This document shows positions 35,549-48,800 of a stretch of DNA of 60,928 nt, piece after piece. Under the pieces are notes generated by a model. It did not search any database and was not told the DNA's origin. It saw only the letters and a program-made list of their open reading frames with translations. A program made the translations under genes and the position numbers. Origin of the DNA: Hypsibius dujardini (lineage: Eukaryota > Tardigrada > Eutardigrada > Parachela > Hypsibiidae); the NCBI GenBank assembly GCA_001579985.1, contig LRSR01007705.1:1-60928 (forward strand). The letters run 5' to 3'. Every line of letters begins with the position of its first letter. Position 1 is the first letter of the stretch.

Positions 35549-36025
35549 TTCCGGATGAATGCAGATAAAGGCGCTAAAATTATAAAAAAGTTTGAATTTG
35601 AACATTCATGCAAATGTACTGGTAACATTAACATACTACAATTCATAACCGATTGTTAATGATTTAGTGCGTTAAAACCAATGACCCAGATTTACAAGGC
35701 GTACAAAATGTATGCGCCTCGCAGTTTTCCTGGTAATTTCACATCTTCCGCCTTTTTTCCCATTTTTTTGGTATTGCATATGACTCGATTTTGTCTGCAT
35801 ATTTCATTAATTGAAACGAGACGATTTAGTTTGGCTTTTCTCGCGTTTTGTAGTGGTACTTTTCATTACCATGCTGGATTAACAGGCTACTACTAATCAA
35901 TTATTTCCACTCGCACGCCTGATCAAGGAATATTTAAATATATAAAAAGTGTTATTGTTCAACAGAAGCAGACAAACCATTGCGGGATATATAGTCTGTG
36001 TAAAGGAAGTAAAAAATTAGCTACT

Positions 36026-36456
36026 CTACAAAAAAGCAACCACACGAGATCTGAAGGTGTTCAGAGATTCACATTTGCAGAGATCAGAAAGCAGAGAACT
36101 ATCAAGTAATCTCAGCTGTCTGGCGAGCATCGTGCCGCCCATCGCACTCCTCACGTTCACCTCAATGCGTCGAGGTTACGTAAGCCCGCACACTGTCGCG
36201 GAAAGCCAAAAGGATTCGCAGGTACTCTGAGCTGGTCGCATTATCGTGATTGACGATGCAATATAACCAGACTGCTTCCTGGAGTTTCCAACGCTTCAGA
36301 ATGCTGTCCACGCCAAAACGCTGAAAGAGGTCCGCCGTACTGGTTGACTCTCCATAGTCTCCCATCGTGCGGATCGCCTGTCTTTGTAGAACTTCCAGTC
36401 TTTCCCGATTTTTCCGAGACGTCGCGGCCCACATACTGGAGCAACCGGTCAGGTCA
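36026..36456 (-). mobile_element. LINE 3' remnant, duplicate copy
   Basis: This is the same truncated reverse-transcriptase tail as 14670-15100 (WAATSRKNRERLEVLQRQAI), with the same frameshift and a few substitutions. Confidence 0.75.
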
Positions 36457-36645
36457 GGTGTGGCTCAACGAATGCATGAAGGTGACCCGTTTGTGGGCAA
36501 GAAATACGTTTGCTCTGACAATCTTGTGATTTTCCTTAATGATCCTACGTATTTTAGCTGTTTCTCCCTTTTACTAATTTGTGATTGTGTCATTAGAGTA
36601 TAAGCAATGTAAAGGATGTCTCCAGCGAGTTGTCATGCATACTAG

Positions 36646-37250
36646 GTGTTTCCCACCTGTGCCCTACTGTCCTGACAAAGTCCCCCACGCGGCAACGCCC
36701 TCGCTGGCCTTCTGAGCCACTGCAAGCTCGACAGCCTCGACGTTGAGCCCGCGGTCTAACCTTGCTGAACTTTGTCGCGACCTCTCGCACCGCCTCCAAG
36801 CCTTCCTTTAGCAGATGCTAGCCAGTGCCTTGCTGCACTTGGGATTGCAGCTGGAGAGGGACCATGCCTGATTGAGGGTGAGCACTTGTAAAAGCAACAG
36901 GGGACAAAAAGGGGGGAGGGAAAGGGGAGGGAACTTGTTAACTTAAGCCGGCCGGAAACGGGAGACGGGCAAGGTGTTGGCGGTCTGCAGAGCGGCGCAG
37001 TCGGTGGAAGTGATGGTACCGGGGTCGGGCATCACACAGCGGGTCTTCTGCTGGACGATGGAGGGTGTCTTGAGGGTCTTCCACCGGGTGGACGAGGGAA
37101 TGCACCAGTTGGAGGTAGTGTGGGGTAATATAGGGAGAAAGGCAGAGTTGGGTATACAGAGATTTTTGGCGTGGAAAGCACCTTATTGTGAACGCTTTCT
37201 TGGAGAATGGGAATGTACGACATACAAAGGTAAGAGGCGTGCGATCTAGT
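36646..37250 (+). pseudogene. C2: degraded RNB/S1 fragment, duplicate of C1
   Basis: Near-identical to C1, with the open S1-like piece at 36974-37160 (VLAVCRAAQSVEVMVPGSG) and the broken exon-19 start at about 36700-36760. It lies downstream of A2 just as C1 lies downstream of A1. Confidence 0.65.
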
Positions 37251-39872
37251 CCTGATCACTTTTCTCCTTGTGCTATTCCTGACCATTGGTAATGCCCAAG
37301 TACTGCTGTGCTCACCAAAAGATTTAAAGTACATTTTCTTGACACTGTCCGATCCGAAATTCAGCTTTCCATCAACCGGTGTGAACAAAATATGTTGAAG
37401 TCAAGGGGTGGAGTTACGGATCATTTCTGAAATATCACTCAAGTTTTTGGTTCCGGTAATGGGCTTAATCTACAAGGCCCCCTTCCCCTTCCCTCCTTTT
37501 ATCCCCTGTTGCTTGTACGAGTGCTTATCAATGTTCCTTTGAGTTAGCATAATAAATTTGATAAATTTGGAAAGGCCAATTGTCCCTCAATCTTTTAGTG
37601 CAAAAACCCCGAGATTTGAACATTGGTGGAATAAATGGTGTGGCCATAACCCTGGGAGTGAAGATAAAAGTGGGCGTTTTCGTTTTTTACTCCACACTCG
37701 CTCGGGCAATGTCCAATTCTTAGGATTTAAAATTTTTATGATGAGGAAACAATAAGGATTCTAAAAAAATCAATTCACATTTTATCGAGTTTCATGACTA
37801 TTGAAAGCAGAAAAGGGGAGAGAACAAAGAAGGGAATGGGGAGGGGGACTTTCACCCCAAGCCGGGGTATTGGCCGTCAACTCCGCCCCCTTGACATTAA
37901 AGTAATTTTCTGCTCATACCACTCAAGTGCAAATTCCTTTTTAGATCTAATATCGTCGGGAAAAGGTACTCTCAATCTTTGTGTGAATTGAATGGTGATT
38001 AGCATTGCCATTGGTCAGAAATCGGCCGGGCTCCTTGTACAATCAGAAGGATTTACTGCTGAGGGGAGTAACGCTCTAAATTCTCGTGTTAGGGGTTTCA
38101 GCTGACCTTCGCCCATTCACGCTCAGGGACCACTTCGGCGGCCCGATGATGCAGACAGCACTAATGCCTGTTTTCAGTCTTCCACGAAATATCTACTGCT
38201 GCTGAGCGGTTTAGGGCTTTCACTCTAGGGATCTACTCGCACTCCAATCCGTTCCTAGCCTTGTTGCTCCTGTGCTACATACAGTTTGTTGTGTCCAACT
38301 CCACGGAGAGTCGCGTTGTTTTTTACCCTTGTTTGTTGGTTGTTTCTGGGTAATGCGGTCCGCTCACGAACGTCGGTTTTCGCACAGTCTACAGTCGAGA
38401 TGTTGCGAGGACCGCTGACTTGCTTTCCCCGGGGGCGGGGTAGGGAAAGGGGAAGAAAGGGAGAGCGGTCTTCATTAAAAAAGAATCATTCCATACCCCT
38501 CCCAAAAAACAATAACCGAATACGGTTACGATCGATAACGATTACATTTACTATTTTAAATACCGTGCCACACTGCGTAACAAAGCTGCTTGTAATTCGT
38601 GTCAGTTCCTGAAGTAAAACAGTCACCAACCGGAGTGCCATTTATGGCAAATTTTATTAAAACTTATAATCTTTGCCAACTCAATGAGGGGAGTTGTACC
38701 GTTAAACGTTCTTATAAAAGTGTTTTCAAACATAAATACGTAAAAAATATAGATTGTCAGTGGTGAATTACTCTGCTGTTATTTTTACAATTTTACAAGT
38801 GAAAATGCTTTTCCTGTTGCGCTATTTTCTTACCAATTAATTTTCAAGACAATTAGAGTTGCAAATTATTGAAAAAGGAGAAACTCCCTAGTTCTTGTTA
38901 AGATTAATTGGACTTTGCTGTTGGACCGTCCAGTGGGTCGAGAAGTTGGCACGCGCTAAAAAATGCTGCCCGGTCAAAAGATTGAGTGCTTGGAACGCAT
39001 GCAGCGCTCCCTTCGATTGTAGATGAAAAATGTCAGTCATTTTCTATTTGATTCTCTCTCTTGCGATAGTTTTTTCTTGAAAAGTTTACATCCAATCTTT
39101 TTCAGCTGGGCCGTTTTTTTCAGGCTTTTAAAGCCATCATCTCAGTGTTGCTACTTCCTTCAAGCTCGTTTCACTAAACTAACTGTTTAGATTACAAAGT
39201 AACTCGAATTTGGCCAGAAAATAGGGCGGCCAGGATTTGGCCAGACTCCTTGTACCGTCGTCAGTCCGGTACATGGCTGAGTGGCCGTTACGTCGCTACA
39301 CACAGGGAACTTCGAAAAGACTAACACACAGAACCGACAATCGGCTGTATGGCCAGACTGCTGACGCATGGGAATGGTACGCAAAACGGAAGAAGCAGCT
39401 TCCACCTATACGGTACACCCACATGCGAACGTTGGGCGGAGCTAGTCGCACGCCTAGACTCAAGAACCTGTGGCAGGCTTCTCTACCTGGAAAAGCAGCC
39501 AGGAAACGGAACAGCCGACCATGTTCTTGTGCGCGCGGAAGACAGGGTCAGTTCAATTCACACTGTTCAATGTAAACAGCCAGGAAAATGGAGTAACTTT
39601 CGCATGTCATTCTTCGGTTCTGCTGGCGCATTGTGCCACGCACCATCGCCTTCTGTATAATGGACTGTCGTCGAACCGTCGAGTAGGGTCAGTGGTGTAT
39701 TTTGTGTTTGTCAATATTTTAACGGAAACTCTGCAACATGTGAACCCATTTTCGTGAGCAACGATTCATGGTACGGCAGCGAGTGTAGTATAGCGTATAA
39801 CAGCAAACGGCAAATATCTTTGGAGTTCGAAGAAGCCCTGCTCTTCTACTTCGGTGGCGTTCTTGCTAAGGT
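37251..39872. other. Spacer upstream of B2, including its likely promoter region
   Basis: No gene found. From about 39290 to 39860 it resembles the upstream regions of A1 and A2 (gtaactttcgcatgtcattc near 39592 versus ggtagcttttgcatgtcatc near 6480), so the B2 promoter probably lies here. I see no clear TATA box. Confidence 0.45.
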
Positions 39873-42800
39873 ATGCTGAAAGGTATGAGGCCAACGGACC
39901 CAGACGTCACCTTGGTTCAACCGTGCAGTGGCGATTCCCCCACGCTCATGGAATCGGAAGGCACATCACCACTAGAAGAGGCAGCAGCAGAATGCAGGTA
40001 CTCGCATCCGTCCGTTGATCAGGGACCGCGGGTGTATTATTCATCCTGCACTTTTCTGCGCTGTATTTGATTTGTTACATTCACAAAACTTATAGAATTG
40101 TGTAAACCTCAACCATTAATGTAGTATAAAGTATATTCTATGCTCTCTCTCTCCCTTGTTTTGTAGCTACTGTGGCCAACAGGGAGACGCTTTCCTCATT
40201 CAATGTCTAGAGATCAATTGCGGGTTGTACTTCTGCAATGGATGCACCTCGAAGGAGAGCAGTCAGAGAAGGCTGGAGAGGTGAGTTCAATTTCTCTCGA
40301 AGGCTCTGTTCTATATACAGCAATGCAGAAAACACTGTCAAGACCCACACTTCCAAAATCGCCTATAAATCAAGCTGATACGACAGTCCTTGATATACCT
40401 GTACCTATTATATCTGCCTGAATGTCACGGAGAGGTCACTATGCCACACTGTCATTATTTAAGGATAAAGCCCTCGCTCTGTGCGGTGTATACAAACAGC
40501 ACAGTAAAGTGGACTCATTTTAAACATCACCGTGCTGTGAAGTGGCAGCCATCACTCACATTGCGAAGCACGAACAATCACAGTTATGCGAATACAGAGT
40601 TTCTAGCTTTGTACAATGGTAAAAAGGGATTAGGGAATGATTAGATTTGGTATATCCCTTATTACTGTAGTTGACCAATGCACACACCACAATCGTCAAT
40701 CCATAGGTACTGATTTTGCATTTGCATTTTACAGCCACATTATTAGTCACCAGCGCGTATCACGCCACCATAAAATCGCGGTCTCTCACCGCGACGTGCA
40801 CAGCAGTGAGCATGGACCGACGTTCGAACATAAGCAGGGCTACTACACTGTGGGGTGCTGTCCGTTGGACAGCGATACAATTAGCTTGACGGACGATAGC
40901 AGCAACAGCGGACCCAATGATGGGAGTTGCATTTCCGGCAGTGGACGTTTCTGCGAACTGCGACAGATAACATGGAAAAAGTACCGAGTCGAGTCGAAAG
41001 TGTTGCCGATGATTGACCGCTCCCATCCAACGTGGAATCACTTCAATGAGGAACTGGCGCAGGTAAGTATATACCGACGCACCACCCATTATACTCGTAT
41101 TACCTCAGCATTTTTCGACCGTGTTATAGGTACCTAGTGAAATTGACCAAAACGGATGTACGCTAATATCCAGAAAGGATATCAATGCACAGGAGCGTGC
41201 TTGGTTCTTAAGCAAAAGCGGTCTAGCTCAGCTTTTGAATAAGGTACAAAAACTTTACCAGCCATGCACAACGTGGCCTAGCTATTTTGTATGCAGCTTC
41301 TGTATCAATTTTTTATTACTATTTATTCCAGAAGGAAAGAAGCATTTGATCTGTCTATAAACACTTCATTTATATATATCTTCATGTCGGTTTAGAAAAT
41401 TTTATTTAAAATAAAAAGCAGCTTTTGGATCTGCATAAATGGAAATACTACAGTCCCCCCTTTCACTCTCATCCCTGTCGCTTTCGCCCACTTTCGCACC
41501 CCCCCTTTACTGTTAACACCCTCTTTCAACTTGTATTAATTTTTCATTACTTTAATTAACACTATATATTTTTATTTATAGCCGGACCTTTTAGGAGCAC
41601 CCGTTTATAGCTTTATGACTGCTGACGATTACGACCGACATTTTAGCGGTCTGTTTGAGGTGGACCGGGCAGTGTCTCGTACCATCACTCTCATCAACTG
41701 GGACAAGGATGATCCGTCGTCGAGGGCGATCAAGTGGTTGGAGTTTGAAACGACCGCTGAAATCCATAAAACGGAGCTGAGCTTGCTGCAAAATGCCAGG
41801 AAAACAGTCGACCTGTTATTGGCTCGCCTTGAGCTCGCGGTTCCGGTTCGTATCGTCAGTATCCGAAGTCGTAAGGACACGATGATCTTTCGTGTAGACT
41901 TCCATGACCCGGCTGCTCCGTCCGACGAATGGGATACGAATATGGACAATAGTCCTGTCACAGAGGAAGATCTAACTGGGATCTTCGGAATCCGTATTGG
42001 ATACGAAGAAACGCGATACAACCGGCAACTTTCTGCGTTGAACCGCTTTATCACGAACAGCGACTTCCACGCACATCAGAGTGTTATCTTCCGGTCGATC
42101 CTTGGGACCTGTGGTGGTAGCCTGCTACCGCGAGTAGAGCGTGACTGGAGCATTAATCTGGCACAGCGTCACTATAATCTGGCTCCCTCTCAGCAAACTC
42201 TTAATGAGTACCAGGAAACTGCTGTGCAGATGGCATTAAATGAGCCCATATGCCTGATACAGGTACTGGTATATGCAAAAAAGTACACAAACAGGTGGTT
42301 TCACTATGACGTGACCGCAAATAACAAAATCGTCAGTTTCGTTATTAATCCTTAATGTCTGTAGCATCTATAAGGATCTAATACTATAAGGATAATTGTG
42401 TACTAGTATGCATTTTCTCTCCATTCTCTTCTAGAGCACCGTAGCACTCATTAAAAAGGTTATGTCTTTCGAAAATGTTTGCCACTTCTATGAACTATTA
42501 ATCAATCCGGTAATTCTCCCCATTTGTATGTCGATCGATTATGATTGGTAGCTGGAAGAATCAGTTTGACAAAATTAGTTGGGCATTTGAAAGAGAATTG
42601 AATTGGGAACAGCTTTATAGAAAATCATTGCATAAAAAGATTATAGAAAAGTTTATACTGGTAGTCTGCTGCATTTTCAAAAATAATGCACGAAACTTTT
42701 TCAGATTTTCTTAGGGTTTCCCACATATGTTCCGTTAGCATTCATCCAAAATAGAGTACACCATAGGTGCCTCTATTGTAGGGCCCACCGGGCACCGGAA

Positions 42801-45800
42801 AGACCCACACCTTGGCGGCCATCGTACGAAACGTCCTATTCCTTTGGCCGAAAGCCAAGATCTTGTGCGTTGCGCCCAGTAATGTTCCCACGGACAACAT
42901 AGCCCTACGGTTGGCAGAGGAATTCGGGGACAAGGTTCTGCGTATCAGTTCGAAGAAAGACCAAGGTCGTGCGGTTAGCGACGCGTCCCAAGCTCTCACA
43001 CTCCACCATAGGCTGAAGCATGACTCGAACGTACTTCGAGATATGAATGAGAGTGATGATGAAATACTCTATCAGGAAGCCTGGAATGAGGAGGCAGGGA
43101 AACTGATTGCGCGTTGCAGTATCATTTGCACTACCTGCAACGTGAGTGACAATTTGAGACAAAACGCCAAAGCGAGAAGTTAAAGGTTATTTCCTTGTTT
43201 TAGGCTGCGGGTTCTTATAACTTGAGAAAAGTTTATTTTTCTAATGTCTTCATCGACGAAGCCACGCAGGCATCGGAGCTGGACGCTTTGATTCATATTA
43301 CGAAAGCTCGAAAACGAGTGGTACTCATAGGAGACGAACACCAGCTGGCCGTACCTAAGAACATTCGCTTCCCGGAACTCGACCACAGTAATGTAAACAT
43401 ATCTATCTTCGAGCGGATGATTCATCTGAAGCAGGTGCCGCGGGTGATGCTCCAGATGCAGTACCGCATGCATATATCCATTTGCGATCCCGTCTCGAAG
43501 GTCATTTACGGCGGCCGGCTCCATACGGAGCTTGAAGTCTCAAAGCGGCGACTCAGCGATAAATTGTCCTTCATCAATGCGAAGACTGCGTCCCGCAGTC
43601 AGGCCATTTGGATTGACTCTGCCCACATGCACCAGACCGTGCCAGACGGGGTATCGTATATTAACCGGCAGGAAGCGGATATTATTCGCCGTATTGTAGC
43701 GAAGCTTATCAAAGGGGGTGTGCTTCCGAAAGACATTGGGGTCATCACTTTCTATAGCGCGCAGAAATTGTTTTTACGCGACGATATTCTGGCTGAACAT
43801 GTAGCCCAGGTACGAAATCGTAAATCATGCAATTGCACGGAAGGCAAGACAGACAAACAGACAGACAACAGGCAGACAGACAGACAGACAGATTGAGTCA
43901 CTCAGATTTAGAATAACTGTTGAGCGATATTATAATGCAGAGTCTCGTCGTCGACACAGTCGACCATTTTCAAGGAGGTGAACAAGAATTTATTCTTCTG
44001 TCATGCGTCCGTTCCGGAAAGCCCAGCTATGGCGCCATCGTTGGATTTCTCGACGAGATTCGACGTATGACGGTGGCTCTAACCCGTGCCAAAATGGGAT
44101 TGGTCATCGTTGGAAACCGAGAGCTTCTAGAGTCCGCGGAAAAAGATCATTGGAAGCGTGTCATTGGACACTATCCGGTGATAGTCGAAACAGGAACGCT
44201 GACCGTCAATGCGCTCTCGCCAGAACAGGCCTATGTCCGCGTTCTCGGAAAGGTCAGTTTTCAGATCGACTAGGCATAACTGCAAATCAAAATTTTGTCT
44301 AATAAATTTGTGTCCTGGGCTGCTAACAGGACAACGACATTAACATCAGTGGGCGATATGATCGGAGCGATGCTATGCATGGTGATCTGGTTATCGTAGA
44401 GGTCCATCCGCCTGAGGAGTGGAAAGTGCGACCAATTGGAGCAGGTTTTTCTCGTTGAACAACCTGTACCAGTCAACGCTCTTGTATGTTTCAGATCTGC
44501 TCCGACGCACTCGAGGAAGTTCAGTCATTCTTTCAACTCACTGACCTCGGGGACTGCGTTACTGTAGAGGACATCAAGTACCTCATTGATTATGGCCAAT
44601 ATCCTGCGCGCAGTTCCTCCTATGCTGCCGCCAGAGACCCAAATGAGGCTTTTGAATCGCAAGGCCGGATCTGGATGGACATCGTGAACCATTACTTGGC
44701 GCCCGGGGATGTAGAGCCACATTGGTTGCAGCGAACGGGTAAGGTGTGGGTTACGCATTCCGGAAATTGTACACTCGTGCTGAATTTCTGAAAGTCTTCC
44801 GGATTGCCGTAGGTTGTTTCTATAATGGCTAGTACCGGAAACCGCGATTTTGTCGGGTGCATACCCGCCGGCCTTGGCGTGCAGTGGAATTCCACCAGAA
44901 AAGCCTTCCTACTGGAACCCATCGATCCTCGTATGCCTCGAGCTTGGATTCGAATGCGCGATACACCCGAAGGTAGTGCATTGGATTTCGGATGCAGTAT
45001 TCTGGCATAGAGAGATTGGAGAAGGGGAGAAATCAGAAACGCTTTTTTGATCGAACAATGAAAGGTCTGAATACACATGTGGCATCAAGCGTGTCCGGAC
45101 CGAGTTCGAGCCACCTGATGTTGCAGGCGCTGTGACTGGAACTAGGTCCGGGCATACCGTGATTGCTGAAACACGCGTACATGTGTACATGCCTATTACG
45201 AGGCATGTAGCCCAAGATGACCACACAATCGTCTGATGGAGGCGAAAAATGTCTACAGTATTTGTTTCGTGCTCTACCTCAATTAACAGCCAAGATATAA
45301 AACTGCGCGGAAGGTGTAGCCTTTAGGAAGTCTTCCGATTTCGGCCAAAAAACTTTTCCCATTTCCCCTTAACAATCCCATAATTTGCAGAATTACGTAA
45401 ACGAGTTGCGGATGAGACCGATCTGCATTTACGAACGGAGTACTTCTACGCCAGCTACACCGATAGTCACACCGAACAATCGGGGTCTACCAGCCATTTC
45501 GGGTAGGGCGTTGAAAGGAGTATGCTGAAGATTCTAGCGACACTTAAGAGCTGTTTGTCATTTTAAGCCGAATCACCGGCATCAATGACAGACGCGCGGG
45601 CATGGCGATGACCCATACAAAGAACATCCTGGTGGAGAATAGAATACGAAACGACGGATATCCGGTGGACCAAGTGCAAACCATAATTGAAAAATCTATC
45701 GCTCTTCACTTGGCTGAGGTACTGCCCACTCGGTGCTGTCCGCGTTTAACGCACAATATTACATCTTGAGCAGTTTTCCGAAGCTTAATATTATTCCCCA

Positions 45801-48800
45801 GCCGGAGGAGAGTTCTGAAGATTTCCGCGAGCAGTGTGTATTCACAATTGACCCACCGGCTGCTGGAGATCTCGATGACGCTGTGTCTTACCGGCGACTG
45901 ACGAACGGCAACTCCGAAGTTGGCGTACATATAGCAGACGTTAGCTCCTTTGTTGAGGTTGGCTCAAAACTAGATCAACACCTCCGCGAGAGGGGCTGCA
46001 GTGTGTACACGATCGACAAGGTACGTCGTACCAATCCCGATACCCGTTTACCAGTGAGGAACTGAAAAGCCGATTCAGTTCCTCTGTGCTTTTGCTCCTT
46101 ACATATGCAGCCTATTTCTACTCATTCAAACATTCCTCTTTCAGTTCAGTTGAACTTTCAGTAATGGTATTGATAAACTTTTTCTATGTAATTAAATAAA
46201 TCTTACTTGACGCACATCCTCTCCAACATTCAAATTGAAATGAATTGGCATTAGCCAAATATTTTTTGGGACTCAGCGGACGGAGGTATGAACAACATCA
46301 AAAGTTTTGTTTAAATTAATTTAAAGTATGATTTAAAATGATCAAAACAGGCATTTCATTTTAAATCAAATTAAATCAATAATAATTTATTTTGAAATCA
46401 ATCTTGAATGAGTATTAAATTTTAATTAAATTTAAATTCAAGTTGGTCCATAATATTAATTCCTAATTTAATTTAAATCTTATCACCGGAAAAGACATTA
46501 AAATTTATTTTATAATATTTTGTTTAAAGACGTTTGGTGGTTTTGTCGTATAATGTTAATTGATTGATGAATTTGATTGTTGAAACAGCTATTATCAATC
46601 AATCACTGTAGAGACTGAGTGATTGATTGATCGACTCGAGATTTTTTGACTAGATTGAACAAATTACGTGACTTATTACGGTTAAAATACTACGAAAGAG
46701 TCAGGGAAAAATAATGCGAAGAATAGTTTTACACAATTTAGCAAGTTTTATACGATGATTTCATATACTAAAAATATAAAAATTTATTTTTCATTTATTT
46801 TTAAACTCATTTCGGGGACAACGATTTTAATTCTAATTTAAATCAACTTTTGCCTAATTAAAATTAATTTTTATTTAAAAGTTTGATTTAAACATGACTA
46901 GCTCGCAATGCCATTCCTCTTCGAAAAATACGCTTTGTTCCGCGACCTCGTGCCCGAATTCAAACAGTATTCTTTTAATCTAATACCAATTGATTTTAAA
47001 CTGAATTTGGGATGGGAGAGGGTCAGGAAAAGTGTATTTTAATTTAACATCAAGTGCCAATAAAAAAAATTTTGCTGGCTGCAATTAGGAGTAGGATCGA
47101 AAAGGGGGCTAGAAAAAGCACAAACTCCACGTACATTCAGAATAAATTTTAACTCTTCAGGTCGTGCACATGATGCCTGAAACACTGGTTTACCAGTGTT
47201 CCCTGCTGAAGGACAAGGAACGGCGAGTCGTGTCTGTTGTCTATGAAATATCTCCGGCAGGAATGATTGTGAAGTATCGTATCACGAGAGGTCGTATATG
47301 TAGTTGGGCCCAGCTGACGTATTCCGATGCCGAGGTGACCTCCTTTTCTCACTCCCTGTCAGACCAATAGTTTTCCCTGAATGTGAAAACGTTCTGACTT
47401 TAGGTCATCATACAAAAATTATCAGTTTCCGAGCATCTGTCTGACAGCGGAGACCGCGAGGCGGAAGTATGCCATGCCATCCGTAGTGTGAACGCGATTA
47501 CACAAATGCTACGCACTAAGCGCTTTGCCAGGGGTACGTACGTGTAGTGTGTAATATTACAATTGTTCGGTTTAACCACTCGTACTCTAAACGAGATTTC
47601 GAAAGATTTGGGCGCGTCAGCGCTCGTACAGTAAAACGCATAGTAAATTACGATCGATATATGTCTTCATGTATGGCTTTCCTTATCAGGTGCCAGAGCT
47701 GTCAATCTGGGCAAAACTGAATACGGAAAAGGCAAAGATGGCCTGCCAATGCTTATACCGGAAGACCACTTGCAAAGTAGCCAGTAAGTAAATTTATCAT
47801 TACAGGTTGTAGTAGAGGAGGCATTTTAGGAGGCCTCTTTCTGACAATTACATTGCCAATCAGTGCTCTGTTCTATACAAAATCAAAATTTTCCTTGACA
47901 TTAATTAGCCCAATATTTCGACGGTCCAACGGCCAAGGTCCCTCGGCTCCAAGCGTTTTTTAAACAGAAACGGCTTGAACGAGACTGCGTAATTGCCTTT
48001 CCATTTACTGCATTTTTAAAAATGTATACTGTGTCTTCCAAAATGTATGTCGCATTTTCCAAAATTTATTTCGCATATTCTAAGATTAATACCATTTTCT
48101 CTAAAATATGTACCGCACTTTCCAAAATTAATATGGTGCAAGCTAGCACTCGAACAAAGCATGATTTTTGATAACCTTTATTTTTATGCTCGAACGATTG
48201 TTATGTTAAAATTTTGGGCGTCAGGAATATGCCTATTAGATCTTTCGATGAATTTACCAGTGACGAGTCTCGACATTGGCCCGAAATAAGCCATGGATTG
48301 GGGTGACGAGGAACATCGGGTGGTCGGATTCCTCGTTTATAACCGATAAAAACGGACCGGTTTCGGTACCCACCGTTTTCAGTTGCTTACAAGCCCTGTT
48401 TTAGTTGGTGCATCTTAACGGATCCTCAGCAGCAAACGTATTTGATATAGGTTAATCGAGGAGCTCGCACTTTTGACAAACTGCATAGCTGCCTGGGAAA
48501 TTCAGAAGGTATGCATAGGTCATCAAAGCCTTTCTTTGGTGTTTGCGTACAGTACAGTAGCACAGTACGAGAATATCCCAATATCAGTGTTAATTCTATT
48601 TTCCAGGCATTCCCAAATGTCGCCTTGCTCCGTCGGCAACAGCCACCGCGGGCAGACGTCCTGCCGGCTCTCCGTCGACTGTGTAAGCTCGAAGGCTTAG
48701 AGATCAGTAACGCCGCGCAGCAGAGCATGCCTGCACTGCTCGATGAAGTGGCGGTGAGGCGACTGGACCTCCTCCCAGCACTCCAGGCGCAGTGCACGAA

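Larger units (their letters stand above)
31063..39521 (+). repeat. Recent segmental duplicate, partner of 9705-18176
   Basis: This is the probable source copy, as it lies within the intact gene A2. The left limit is just after the exon 13 donor (gtaacagttaatcgattcg). The right limit is gaccatg at about 39521, upstream of B2. Confidence 0.8.
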